DNA of 34,949 bases, from the NCBI GenBank assembly GCA_019322805.1, contig JAHWIC010000013.1:1-34949 (forward strand). Direction: 5' to 3'. The position numbers and the translations under genes are program-made. Shown here in pieces: positions 7,349 through 14,645 of this stretch (position 1 is its first letter; every line of letters starts with the position of its first letter). Under the pieces are notes generated by a model. It saw only the letters and a program-made list of their open reading frames with translations, was not told where the DNA came from and did not search any database. Source of the stretch: Candidatus Woesearchaeota archaeon (lineage in GTDB: Archaea > Nanobdellota > Nanobdellia > Woesearchaeales > JAHWIC01).

Positions 7349-9725
7349 TAGTGTCTTCCTTGTCAAACCTATATACAACCAGTGTTGGTATGAGTTCGAC
7401 AGGGTTATATCTCCTGAATAGGTTGTACAAGCTGTTTCTTGAGTGTCTTAATGTTCCCAACTTGTTCCTGGAGCGCATCAGGGCCGAGCCAGAGTTGGTG
7501 GAGTACGCTAATACATTATCATGGTTCTGGGAACATTGCAGGGCTTTTTGACTGTTAAATGCATACCATAATGCATCCTCGAAATTCCTCGAAGCATCCA
7601 ATGCACCAGCATTATTCCTTGAATATCTCAGGGATTCTCCATTGTTCTCCGAATAACCAAGAGTAAGTCCTGAATTCTCTGAATGCCACAGGCTCTTCCC
7701 GGAGTTCTTTGAGGAGCCCAATGCTAATCCTGAATTTCTGGAGTGCCACAGGGCTTCATCGGAATTCTTCGAATACATCAATGCCTGCCCTGAATTCTTG
7801 GAGCACTGCAATGATTTCTCTGAGTTTTTGGAGCTCTGCAATGCATCTCCAGAGTTTTCTGAAAACCATAGCGCATTGCCTGAGTTCTCTGAATCATAGA
7901 GGGCATGACCGCTTAACCCTGCAAAATGCAGCTGGTTTCTCCCGAAGCTAAGGGTGGTTGAATAATCACGCTTTTCAGCATGGATTATTGCACCAAGGCC
8001 CCCATATTCTATCTGCTGCATAGGCTCGTAGTTGCCTGTCAAGAGATGATAGGCTGAAGTAGCAATGCCAGCTAGTTTATCATTATCATGGCCAAAATAT
8101 CCTGCCAAGGCATTAAGGTTGCCTTCATAAGCCTTAGCAACAGTCTTAACCAGCCTTCTCAGGCTGCATCCTTTCTTGTTATCATAAGCCCTTTCTATAA
8201 GGCGTATGAGCTTTTTTTCCTTTTTCAATGTAGCTGCATCCTTTGGTGCTGCGATAGCTTCAGATTCCGAGCCATCTGCGAGTTTCCTCTTGACTATCTC
8301 CATATATTCTGGTGTACGTAACTCTGCTAATTGCTCTGCGATAGAATCTGAGAATTCCCTGCTATAGTCACCTGCTCCTGTAATATGATGATTTGTTTCG
8401 TGAATCCATGTCTTTACAAGTTTTTTCTCATTTCCCTTAGCTAATCTTGCCCTCTTTATGCCGATAAATCCCTCTTCTAAACCTACATGCACGCCAGTAG
8501 TGTCATTTACCTCTCTTCCTGATTTAGACAGCTTAGCACGATACACCTTTATTTCAGGAGGAGAGCTTAACCCTTTAATCTTCAGCTCTGGCAAGGCAGC
8601 TATCCTTGCTTTTTCCTCTATACTTAAATCGTTATAATCAACCCAGTCATAATACTCGTCTTCCCTCAGTTTCTCAGCAGACATGACTCCATTATTTGCC
8701 AGGAAACGAGTAACATCACGATGCAGCCTTATGACTTTATTAGCGCCTTCAGCATCCTTGTTTAGGTCTTCATCGTCACAAGCCAGCAAGGCATTCTTAC
8801 CATACAAATTCTCGAATGCCTGCTGCCATAATCCTGCGTTATCAGCATTAGAAATATGTCCCAAAGCCACATATTCTTCATACAGCTTATCCCTGTCTTC
8901 TGCTGCATTCAATATTTTTCTAATAACATCCACATTATCACAGCTTCCCAATAACTCCGCTACCTCTGAGAGGAACGCATTTCTGTTCACATCATCCCTG
9001 TCCGGAGAGATAGCATTAATCCCCAGGTCATAGCTGAACAATGATTCTATTGGCTTGAAATAAACCCCTTTGACAAAGAGCCATCTTTCTTTAACATGCC
9101 TGTCAATGATTCCAGGCACATATCTCTCTTCATCATCTGCAGCTAACCTGTACAATTCCTCATAATCATCATTGAAGTAAAGTACCTTCCTTGGAAGCTG
9201 GAATACTTCTCTTACAAGCGCGTCTGGAGGAGCAGTAAAGATTGTTCTTGAGCCTTTCGGGTCAAAGCCGTTCTCAGTCAGGACGTAGCATAGGTACTCG
9301 ATAGTCTCTCCTTCATCAGCCTCAGCCCTGCCGATAGTAGGCCTTGCTTCCCAGTTCCTTGACTGAAATCTTACATCTACCCCCTGTCTTAATGAAGCTA
9401 TGGCAACCAGCTTGAGGCCTTCCCCAAACTTGCCCCCGCTCTTCGGGTCATCTGCTTTTGTGCTGAGCAGGAATCTCAAGTAAGCAGGTGAATAGCCCTT
9501 TTGGCTGTCATCCTCAAAATAGATTTCCTCAACACCTTTTGAAGGGTCTGCTTCCAGAAAGTCGACATACCTGCCCTCCTGCTTAAGCTTTACTTCTGCT
9601 GTGGTTCCTTTGCTGTCAGCAGGAAGATGATTTGCAATAGCATCCAGTACTATACGCTCAATCCCCCAGTTCTTCCTCCATTCCAATGGGAATGAGGTAT
9701 GGATAGTCTCTGGTTCCTTAGTCAT
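7335..9725 (-). CDS. GHKL-like ATPase / HExxHH metallopeptidase / decapeptide-repeat protein
   Basis: A 796-residue protein of unrecognised architecture. Residues about 18-130 resemble a Bergerat (GHKL) ATP site: LDAIANHLPAD (27-37) as the N-box, EDDSQKGYS (71-79) as a DxxxxG loop and GGKFGEGLKLVAIA (97-110) as the glycine lid. A middle segment ends in a zinc-peptidase-type motif, HETNHH (442-447), with Asp453 or Glu464 as possible third ligands. Residues 611-770 are sixteen gap-free 10-residue repeats of consensus xSxNSGxALx, probably a beta-solenoid. There is no signal peptide or membrane segment. Its ATG overlaps the stop of a ribbon-helix-helix gene (ATGA), so the two are coupled. ATP binding and proteolysis are predictions; a signalling, stress or defence role is only a guess. 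Confidence 0.8.
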   Translation of the reverse strand: MTKEPETIHTSFPLEWRKNWGIERIVLDAIANHLPADSKGTTAEVKLKQEGRYVDFLEADPSKGVEEIYFEDDSQKGYSPAYLRFLLSTKADDPKSGGKFGEGLKLVAIASLRQGVDVRFQSRNWEARPTIGRAEADEGETIEYLCYVLTENGFDPKGSRTIFTAPPDALVREVFQLPRKVLYFNDDYEELYRLAADDEERYVPGIIDRHVKERWLFVKGVYFKPIESLFSYDLGINAISPDRDDVNRNAFLSEVAELLGSCDNVDVIRKILNAAEDRDKLYEEYVALGHISNADNAGLWQQAFENLYGKNALLACDDEDLNKDAEGANKVIRLHRDVTRFLANNGVMSAEKLREDEYYDWVDYNDLSIEEKARIAALPELKIKGLSSPPEIKVYRAKLSKSGREVNDTTGVHVGLEEGFIGIKRARLAKGNEKKLVKTWIHETNHHITGAGDYSREFSDSIAEQLAELRTPEYMEIVKRKLADGSESEAIAAPKDAATLKKEKKLIRLIERAYDNKKGCSLRRLVKTVAKAYEGNLNALAGYFGHDNDKLAGIATSAYHLLTGNYEPMQQIEYGGLGAIIHAEKRDYSTTLSFGRNQLHFAGLSGHALYDSENSGNALWFSENSGDALQSSKNSEKSLQCSKNSGQALMYSKNSDEALWHSRNSGLALGSSKNSGKSLWHSENSGLTLGYSENNGESLRYSRNNAGALDASRNFEDALWYAFNSQKALQCSQNHDNVLAYSTNSGSALMRSRNKLGTLRHSRNSLYNLFRRYNPVELIPTLVVYRFDKEDTTTPE
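7416..7895 (-). repeat. coding repeat array, sixteen 30-bp units (decapeptide ladder)
   Basis: Codons 611-770 of the 796-residue gene divide exactly into sixteen 10-codon units without insertion or deletion. Asn is the fourth residue of all sixteen units; Ser is the second residue of fifteen, with Ala in the unit at 721-730. Leu is the ninth residue throughout. A degenerate unit (FAGLSGHALY) precedes them at 601-610. The DNA has diverged far more than the protein pattern, so selection has kept the structure. Confidence 0.9.
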
Positions 9726-9868
9726 CTTGCAGAATCCTCTTTAATTAATCTTTGTTTTGTAGCAAACTCAATAAAATGGCTTTTATTTCTAAAGCGGCCA
9801 TCCCTGATTAGTTCCTCGACTGCCTTAATTGTATCTTCTTCCATTGATACAGAAACCTTTATCTTCAT
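9722..9868 (-). CDS. ribbon-helix-helix (CopG/Arc-type) DNA-binding protein, 48 residues
   Basis: A very short gene. The product begins MKIKVSVSMEEDTIKAVEEL, continues through IRDGRFRNKSHFIE and ends KEDSAR: one beta-strand (residues 2-8), helix A (9-22), a turn with Gly24 and Asn28-Ser30, and helix B (29-43), the standard RHH layout. Such proteins bind DNA as dimers and often repress their own operons or serve as antitoxins. Its TGA overlaps the ATG of the 796-residue gene by ATGA, so the pair is an operon. The ATG is about 28 bases from a TATA box and lacks a ribosome-binding site, so the transcript is probably leaderless. Palindromes of TAGTA half-sites lie just upstream and are likely operators. 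Confidence 0.85.
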   Translation of the reverse strand: MKIKVSVSMEEDTIKAVEELIRDGRFRNKSHFIEFATKQRLIKEDSAR

Positions 9869-9877
9869 AGTAAAAGG

Positions 9878-9895
9878 TAGTAAGAATTGCTACTA
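9878..9895. promoter_or_regulatory. candidate operator 1 of the RHH operon
   Basis: TAGTAAGAATTGCTACTA is an imperfect palindrome (14 of 18 positions) with TAGTA/TACTA arms around AATT. It lies between the TATA box and the predicted transcription start of the RHH gene, where a bound dimer would block initiation. Confidence 0.6.
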
Positions 9896-9902
9896 TTTAA
9901 AT
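9894..9902 (-). promoter_or_regulatory. TATA box of the RHH/GHKL operon
   Basis: TTTAAATAG on the minus strand, centred about 30 bases before the ATG at 9868. It touches operator candidate 1 (9878-9895) and lies about 15 bases from operator candidate 2 (9917-9928). Confidence 0.6.
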
Positions 9903-9916
9903 CTTTCGGTTTTTAT

Positions 9917-9928
9917 TACTAAATAGTA
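9917..9928. promoter_or_regulatory. candidate operator 2 of the RHH operon
   Basis: TACTAAATAGTA contains the same half-sites as operator 1 in the opposite order, separated by two bases. It lies upstream of the TATA box, so the promoter is bracketed by TAGTA/TACTA pairs. Confidence 0.55.
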
Positions 9929-10032
9929 GTTAAAAAACAAATGATAAGGCATGAAGCCAGGTCTAAAAAGTTCCTGAAGACAATAAGAAAAAAATAAAAA
10001 ATATTTAGAATTAATTTACTAGGATCAAAGAA

Positions 10033-10191
10033 TTAGAACCTTCTTCTTTTCCTGTAACATTCCCTGCAATAAACAGGCTTGCCTTCTCTAGGCTTGAATG
10101 GAACTTCGCATTCACTGCCGCATTCAGAGCAAGTTGCTTTATGCATTTCTCTCTGGCCGAAGTTTCCTCCGCCCCTGTTAAAATCTCCCAT
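10033..10191 (-). CDS. CxxC-x17-CxxC zinc-ribbon mini-protein, 52 residues
   Basis: A small zinc-binding protein of the CxxC-x17-CxxC family, which is common in DPANN archaea and candidate-phyla bacteria and has no settled function. The zinc ligands are Cys21, Cys24, Cys42 and Cys45 (CSEC and CREC), with exactly 17 residues between the pairs; ECEVPFKPREGKPVYC is the family core, and the tail is basic (YRKRRRF), consistent with nucleic-acid binding. The open frame extends upstream, but the ATG at 10191 is preceded by a strong AAGGAGG site (10203-10209), and the extension carries no family features. It is transcribed divergently from the RNase P/exosome operon from a mirror-image TATA box. Confidence 0.88.
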   Translation of the reverse strand: MGDFNRGGGNFGQREMHKATCSECGSECEVPFKPREGKPVYCRECYRKRRRF

Positions 10192-10262
10192 TGTTTTCGT
10201 TTCCTCCTTAACATAAAGAAACAGTGTTTCTTGTATGTTGTTCAGGCTGGTGAATGATAAGC

Positions 10263-10273
10263 GGTTTATAAAG
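10263..10273 (-). promoter_or_regulatory. TATA box of the zinc-ribbon gene (left half of a symmetric divergent promoter)
   Basis: On the minus strand this reads CTTTATAAACC, identical to the plus-strand box at 10305-10315. Initiation near 10242 would give a leader of about 50 bases containing the AAGGAGG site. Confidence 0.6.
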
Positions 10274-10304
10274 CTTCTTATCTTTAGAGGACAATAACCG
10301 CAAC

Positions 10305-10315
10305 CTTTATAAACC
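10305..10315 (+). promoter_or_regulatory. TATA box of the RNase P/proteasome/exosome operon
   Basis: CTTTATAAACC is the exact inverted copy of the box at 10263-10273. Initiation near 10335 would leave a leader of roughly 55 bases before rnp2, holding two tiny open frames. Confidence 0.6.
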
Positions 10316-10357
10316 AATATTAACTTCTTTGCTCTAAGAGAGAGGAGAGAAGGAAAA

Positions 10358-10395
10358 ATGTCTTTTCTCAACTAATGAAAGTTGTTATACAATGA
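10358..10395 (+). other. two overlapping mini-ORFs in the rnp2 leader
   Basis: ATG at 10358 encodes MSFLN and stops in TAATG; the ATG at 10375 encodes MKVVIQ and stops in ATGA, which overlaps the rnp2 ATG at 10392. A purine-rich GAGGAGAGAAGG stretch lies just before the first ATG. The chain could couple translation into rnp2 or could be chance. Confidence 0.35.
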
Positions 10396-10748
10396 AAGGT
10401 AAGCTAAAAGCAATCCCTTCCAGCTTAAGGGAAAAGAAACGTTATGTTGCTTTTGAGGTCTTATCAAAGGATAAAATGGACATAGACTCAATAAAAAGAG
10501 CAATAGAAACTTCATTGAAGGAGTATGCAGGCTTGTTAGGGGTATCAAAAGCTAATCTATACGTTCTAAAGGATAAATTCAATCAAGAAAAGAACAGAGG
10601 AATATTAAGGGTAAATAACAGGATGCTGGAGCATCTAAAGGCTTCTTTAGCTTTGATAAAAGAGATTGAAGGAAAAAAAGCTGTAATTCATGCTGTAGGA
10701 GTATCAGGAATACTTAAAAAAGCTGAAAAAAAATATTTAGCAAGCTAA
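10392..10748 (+). CDS. rnp2: ribonuclease P protein component 2 (Pop5 family)
   Basis: Archaeal Pop5/Rpp14-family subunit of RNase P, which binds the catalytic RNA together with Rnp3 to mature the 5' end of tRNA. The 118-residue chain has the family start (MKGKLKAIPSSLREKKRYVAFEV), a central helical region with GLLGVSKANLYVL and a C-terminal strand AVIHAVGVSGILKKAEKKYL. It is first in a run of eight same-strand genes with gaps of at most 28 bases, matching the archaeal exosome superoperon; the usual partner rnp3 is not adjacent. Confidence 0.88.
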   Translation: MKGKLKAIPSSLREKKRYVAFEVLSKDKMDIDSIKRAIETSLKEYAGLLGVSKANLYVLKDKFNQEKNRGILRVNNRMLEHLKASLALIKEIEGKKAVIHAVGVSGILKKAEKKYLAS

Positions 10749-10776
10749 AATAAAAAAACAAAAAGGTGATTCGAAA

Positions 10777-11520
10777 ATGGAAGCAATGCCGCATCAATTA
10801 ATGGGTTATGACAGAACAATAACAATGTTTAGTCCTGATGGAAGACTATTGCAGGTTGAGTATGCAAAGAAGACAGTGAGACAGGGCTCAACTGCCATTG
10901 GAATAACATGTTCTGATGGTGTCCTGCTGGTCGCAGATAAAAGGATTGTTGATTCATTGGTTGTGCCTGAAACTGTTGAGAAAATCTATCAGATAGATGA
11001 GCATATTGGCGCTACAGCATCAGGAATCCTCTCTGATGCCAGGGTCTTAATCGAACGTGCGCAGGTCAAGGCGCAGCAGCATAGGGTAACATATGACACA
11101 GAGATTGATACACTGACTATTGTAAAAGACATCTGCGACCTTAAGCAGATATGCACCCAGTCAGCAGGCCTAAGGCCATTTGGTGTCTCTGTCCTGGTAG
11201 CAGGCATTGACGGCAAAAAACCCAAGCTGTTTGAAACAGACCCAACAGGAATCTTTTTCCAGTACAAGGCAACAGCTATTGGTGAAAATGAGGTTGAGAT
11301 TGAGGATATATTGCATAAGGATTATCATTCAGATATGACAATTGAGCAGGCATTAGAATTATCCATCAAGGCACTGAAAAAGGCCCTGGGCGGCAACTTC
11401 AGTATTGACAGGGTAGATGCCGCGTGCATAAATGTTTCAGATAAGAAATTCAGGAAAGTGGCGAGAGAGCAGTTGGATAGGGTAGCAGGAGGAAAGCTCC
11501 CAAAGAAGAGGAAAAAATAA
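10777..11520 (+). CDS. psmA: proteasome subunit alpha
   Basis: Alpha subunit of the 20S proteasome; heptameric rings form the gated antechamber around the proteolytic beta rings. The 247 residues begin with the gate and alpha signature (GYDRTITMFSPDGRLLQVEY), followed by TVRQGSTAIGITCSDGVLL and, further on, RPFGVSVLVAGID. The C-terminal KLPKKRKK is lysine-rich. A GGTGAT site precedes the ATG. The beta subunit and PAN-type ATPase are not in the window. Its place between rnp2 and SBDS is the conserved archaeal order. Confidence 0.96.
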   Translation: MEAMPHQLMGYDRTITMFSPDGRLLQVEYAKKTVRQGSTAIGITCSDGVLLVADKRIVDSLVVPETVEKIYQIDEHIGATASGILSDARVLIERAQVKAQQHRVTYDTEIDTLTIVKDICDLKQICTQSAGLRPFGVSVLVAGIDGKKPKLFETDPTGIFFQYKATAIGENEVEIEDILHKDYHSDMTIEQALELSIKALKKALGGNFSIDRVDAACINVSDKKFRKVAREQLDRVAGGKLPKKRKK

Positions 11521-12222
11521 ATGGTTAGTGTTGATGAATCAAAGATAGCAAAGCTAAAAACACACGGCCAAAATTTTGAGATACTCATCGACACAAACAA
11601 AGCCTTAGCCTTTAAGCAAGGCGCGCAGATAGACGTGAGGGATATCTTAGCAATCCCAACAGTGTTCAGCGACGCAAAAAAAGGCGAAGAAGCCTCAGCA
11701 AACGCTATGAGGTCAATCTTCAAGACTGAGGATCCGTTAGATGTTGCAAAGATAATCATACAAAAAGGAGAGATTCCGTTAACAACAGAATACAAAAACA
11801 GACTGAGGGAGACAAAGAAGAAGCAGATAATAAACCTGATTCATCGCAATGCGGTTGACCCAAAAACCCATTTACCGCATCCGCCGGCAAGGATAGAAGC
11901 TGCAATGGAGGAAGCAAAGGTAAGGGTTGATGAGTTTACAGACACAAACAAACAGATGCAGGAAGCCTTAAAGAAAATAAGGCCGATAATCCCGATAAAA
12001 TTTGAGGTCAAGGAAATAGCATTCAAAATTCCTGCAGCGTGCGCAGGAAAAGCCAATCCAATTGTAAAATCCTTTGGAAAGCTGCTCAGGGATGAATGGC
12101 AGCGAGACGGCTCATGGGTGGCTGTTATTGAGCTTCCTGGAGGTTTAGAGGAGGATTTTTACGGAAAGCTTAATGCTTTATGCCATGGCGAGGTTGAAAC
12201 AAAGGTGCTAAAGATCAAATAG
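11521..12222 (+). CDS. sdo1: ribosome maturation protein SBDS
   Basis: Archaeal orthologue of the Shwachman-Bodian-Diamond protein, involved in late 60S/50S maturation and release of the anti-association factor IF6. At 233 residues it has the full three-domain length: an N-terminal FYSH domain (LKTHGQNFEILIDTNKAL and DPLDVAKIIIQKGEIPLT), the helical RNA-binding middle (HPPARIEAAMEEAKVRVD) and the ferredoxin-like C-terminus (GGLEEDFYGKLNALCHGEV). Its ATG follows the psmA stop without a gap, so it depends on coupled translation. Confidence 0.95.
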   Translation: MVSVDESKIAKLKTHGQNFEILIDTNKALAFKQGAQIDVRDILAIPTVFSDAKKGEEASANAMRSIFKTEDPLDVAKIIIQKGEIPLTTEYKNRLRETKKKQIINLIHRNAVDPKTHLPHPPARIEAAMEEAKVRVDEFTDTNKQMQEALKKIRPIIPIKFEVKEIAFKIPAACAGKANPIVKSFGKLLRDEWQRDGSWVAVIELPGGLEEDFYGKLNALCHGEVETKVLKIK

Positions 12223-12233
12223 GAGTGATTTAA

Positions 12234-12923
12234 ATGGGAAAACTAATAGCAAAAGAAAAAGCAATTGTGGTTCCTGGAGAGGTGCTGGCAGAAGGGATGG
12301 ACCATCTGCCGGGAAGTGGGACTTACAGGGAAGGAGAAAGGATCCTTGCTGGGAAGCTTGGATTGACATACATAGATGGAAGGACAATAAAACTGATCTC
12401 ATTGTCAGGGAGATATATTCCAAAAAGGAATGACACAATTATTGGAAAGGTGACCGATGTTCTTATGTCCGGCTGGCGCATAGAGATAAACAGCCCATAC
12501 ACAGCTATGCTGTCTATGAAAGACGCTACATCAGACTTCATAGCCAAGGGAGCAGACCTTACCAAGTACTTCAACCTTGGAGATCATCTGGTTACAAAGA
12601 TAGTAAATGTAACCAGCCAGAAACTTGTTGATGTTTCTATGAAAGGGCCTGGCCTGAGGAAGCTGCATGGAGGAAGGATATTGGAGGTAAACACAAACAA
12701 GGTGCCTAGAGTCATAGGCAAGCAGGGCAGCATGGTCACTATGATAAAGGATGCAACTGGCTGCAGAATCACTGTCGGCCAGAACGGCTTGATATGGATT
12801 GACGGCGAGCCAAAAATGGAATTGACCGCTGTTAAGACAATACAGAAGATAGCGGAAGAATCGCACTTAAGCGGATTAACAGACAAGATAAAAGCATATC
12901 TGGATAAAGAGACTAAGAAATAG
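12234..12923 (+). CDS. rrp4: exosome complex RNA-binding protein Rrp4
   Basis: Cap subunit of the archaeal exosome, which feeds RNA to the Rrp41/Rrp42 ring. The 229 residues contain an N-terminal domain (VVPGEVLAEGMDHLPGSGTY), a central S1 domain (IGKVTDVLMSGWRIEINSPY), and a C-terminal KH domain with VPRVIGKQGSMVTMIKDATG. A GGAGTGAT site lies seven bases before the ATG. Gene order (SBDS, rrp4, rrp41, rrp42) is the canonical archaeal arrangement. Confidence 0.95.
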   Translation: MGKLIAKEKAIVVPGEVLAEGMDHLPGSGTYREGERILAGKLGLTYIDGRTIKLISLSGRYIPKRNDTIIGKVTDVLMSGWRIEINSPYTAMLSMKDATSDFIAKGADLTKYFNLGDHLVTKIVNVTSQKLVDVSMKGPGLRKLHGGRILEVNTNKVPRVIGKQGSMVTMIKDATGCRITVGQNGLIWIDGEPKMELTAVKTIQKIAEESHLSGLTDKIKAYLDKETKK

Positions 12924-12932
12924 GTGATTATG

Positions 12933-13643
12933 ATGGCTTATGAAAAACGAGCGCATGGAAGGGGATTTGACGATTTAAGGGAGATTACTGCAAAGGTTGG
13001 CGTGATACCCAGAGCAGACGGCTCTGCTTATTTTAAGATCGGAGGGACAGCAGCCTATGCAGCTGTTTACGGCCCGAGAAATCTTTACCCAAGATTCCTG
13101 CAAAACCCGCAAACCGGCATTCTAAGATGCCATTATAACATGATGCCTTTCTCAGGCAAAGGGGAGAGAGTAAGGCCTGGCGGCTCAAGGCGTTCAAAGG
13201 AAATCTCATTGGTTACAGAGAAGGCAATAACGCCTGTTCTAAACCTTGAGGATTACCCTAACTCAGTAGTTGATGTGTTTATTGAGCTGCCTGAGACAGC
13301 AGCCGGCTCAAGATGTGCAGGCATTTGCGCAGCTTCAATGGCTTTAGCAGACGCTGGCTTAAACATGAAGGATTTAGTAGCTGCTATTTCTGTCGGCAAG
13401 GTTGGTGACAAGATTGTTGTTGACCTTAATACTGAGGAAGAAGCCTATGAAGACGGCTCAGTTGATATACCAATAGCAATGCTTCCAAGTAATGGCAGGA
13501 TAACCTTGCTTCAGATGGACGGCGAGCTAAAGAAAGAAGAGTTAATGCAGGCGCTTGAAAAGGGCAAAAAGGCATTACTGAAGATATATGATATTCAGAA
13601 GAATGCGTTAAAAGAGAAATACCAGGTGGAAGAAAATGTATAG
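12933..13643 (+). CDS. rrp41: exosome complex exonuclease Rrp41
   Basis: Catalytic RNase PH-fold subunit of the hexameric exosome ring; degrades RNA from the 3' end by phosphorolysis. The open frame reaches a GTG at 12924, but that GTG is part of the ribosome-binding site GGTGAT, so I start at the second of two ATGs (12933; 12930 is equally possible). Recognisable parts are RGFDDLREITAKVGVIPRAD, PGGSRRSKEISLVTEKAI for phosphate and RNA contacts, and EAYEDGSVDIPIAMLPS carrying the acidic active-site residues. It overlaps rrp42 by eight bases. Confidence 0.95.
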   Translation: MAYEKRAHGRGFDDLREITAKVGVIPRADGSAYFKIGGTAAYAAVYGPRNLYPRFLQNPQTGILRCHYNMMPFSGKGERVRPGGSRRSKEISLVTEKAITPVLNLEDYPNSVVDVFIELPETAAGSRCAGICAASMALADAGLNMKDLVAAISVGKVGDKIVVDLNTEEEAYEDGSVDIPIAMLPSNGRITLLQMDGELKKEELMQALEKGKKALLKIYDIQKNALKEKYQVEENV

Positions 13644-14409
13644 AGACTTAAAAGAACATGTTATAAAATTGCTCAAAGCAGACACAAGATTAGACGGCAG
13701 AAAGCCTTTAGAGTTCAGAAAACCAGTAACAGTGGAATATGGGGTATCTAAGACAGCCGAAGGCTCTGCTAAAGTTAAGATAGGCGGAACAGAGGTTATT
13801 GTTGGTGTTAAATTAGAGATAATGGAGCCCTATCCTGATACACCTGACAAGGGCACAATTATGGTTGGTGCAGAGCTGCTGCCGTTATCAAATCCCGAGT
13901 TTGAATCCGGGCCGCCAGGCATACAAGCAATAGAGCTTGCAAGGGTTGTTGATAGAGGAATTCGTGAAAGCAAGGCGCTTGACTTTAAGAAACTCTGTAT
14001 TAAAGAGGGTGAAAAGATCTGGTGCGTTGTGATAGACATATGCTCAATAAATGATGAAGGAAATCTGTTAGATGCTTCTGCTCTTGCAGCATTAGCAGCA
14101 TTAAAAGATGCCAGATTTCCAAAATTTGATGGAGATAAGGTTGACTATGCAGAGAAAACAGATGAAAAGCTTCCTCTATCAAGAGAGCCACTGCCTGTTA
14201 CAGTGATAAAGATTGGGGATAATTTTATTGTTGACCCTTTAACAGACGAAGAAAAGGTCATTGAGGCCAGACTGACTGTAGCTTCAACAAAGGAAGGAAA
14301 TCTCTGCGCAATGCAGAAAGGCGGTGATGCGCCGTTAACAACAGACGAAATCTCAAAAATGGTTGATATTGCTGTAGATAAAGCTAAGGAACTGCGGGGT
14401 GCGTTATAA
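13636..14409 (+). CDS. rrp42: exosome complex component Rrp42
   Basis: Non-catalytic RNase PH-fold partner that alternates with Rrp41 in the exosome ring. Its 257 residues include TRLDGRKPLEFRKPVTVEYG near the N-terminus, IGGTEVIVGVKLEIMEPYPD and LSNPEFESGPPGIQAIELAR. The C-terminal EGNLCAMQKGGDAPLTTDE is typical of Rrp42 and ends in a long helix. It starts inside rrp41 and its TAA overlaps the ATG of rpoK (TAATG), so the three are tightly coupled. Confidence 0.95.
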   Translation: MYRDLKEHVIKLLKADTRLDGRKPLEFRKPVTVEYGVSKTAEGSAKVKIGGTEVIVGVKLEIMEPYPDTPDKGTIMVGAELLPLSNPEFESGPPGIQAIELARVVDRGIRESKALDFKKLCIKEGEKIWCVVIDICSINDEGNLLDASALAALAALKDARFPKFDGDKVDYAEKTDEKLPLSREPLPVTVIKIGDNFIVDPLTDEEKVIEARLTVASTKEGNLCAMQKGGDAPLTTDEISKMVDIAVDKAKELRGAL

Positions 14410-14624
14410 TGGCTGAGGAAGAATTAAAGCACACAAAATATGAAAAATCAAGGATTATCGGAAGCAGGGCTTTGCAGATATCAATGGGCGCTCCATTTTT
14501 AGTAAAGGTTAGCGAGAAAAAACTGGAGGAAATTAAGTTCAACCCGGTAGAGATTGCAAAGCTTGAGTATGCTGAAGGAATAATTCCAATAACTGTGAAG
14601 AGGCCTTTGCCTCACGAGATTTAA
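14409..14624 (+). CDS. rpoK: DNA-directed RNA polymerase subunit K (Rpb6/omega family)
   Basis: Small assembly subunit of archaeal RNA polymerase, equivalent to eukaryotic Rpb6 and bacterial omega. The 71 residues carry the family signatures HTKYEKSRIIGSRALQISMG, VEIAKLEYAEGIIPITVKR and the C-terminal PLPHEI. It begins within the rrp42 stop codon. In many archaea the gene after rrp42 is ribosomal protein L37Ae, so placement of rpoK here is a lineage variation. Confidence 0.95.
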   Translation: MAEEELKHTKYEKSRIIGSRALQISMGAPFLVKVSEKKLEEIKFNPVEIAKLEYAEGIIPITVKRPLPHEI

Positions 14625-14645
14625 TTTTTATTTCTTATTTTTACC

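Noticed and set aside
7416..7895. 30-bp periodicity considered as a CRISPR array
   Set aside because: There are no conserved repeats with unique spacers; the period comes from a continuous protein-coding decapeptide repeat.
10033..10371. Longer 112-residue version of the zinc-ribbon gene
   Set aside because: The upstream extension crosses the divergent promoters and has no family similarity; AAGGAGG points to the ATG at 10191.
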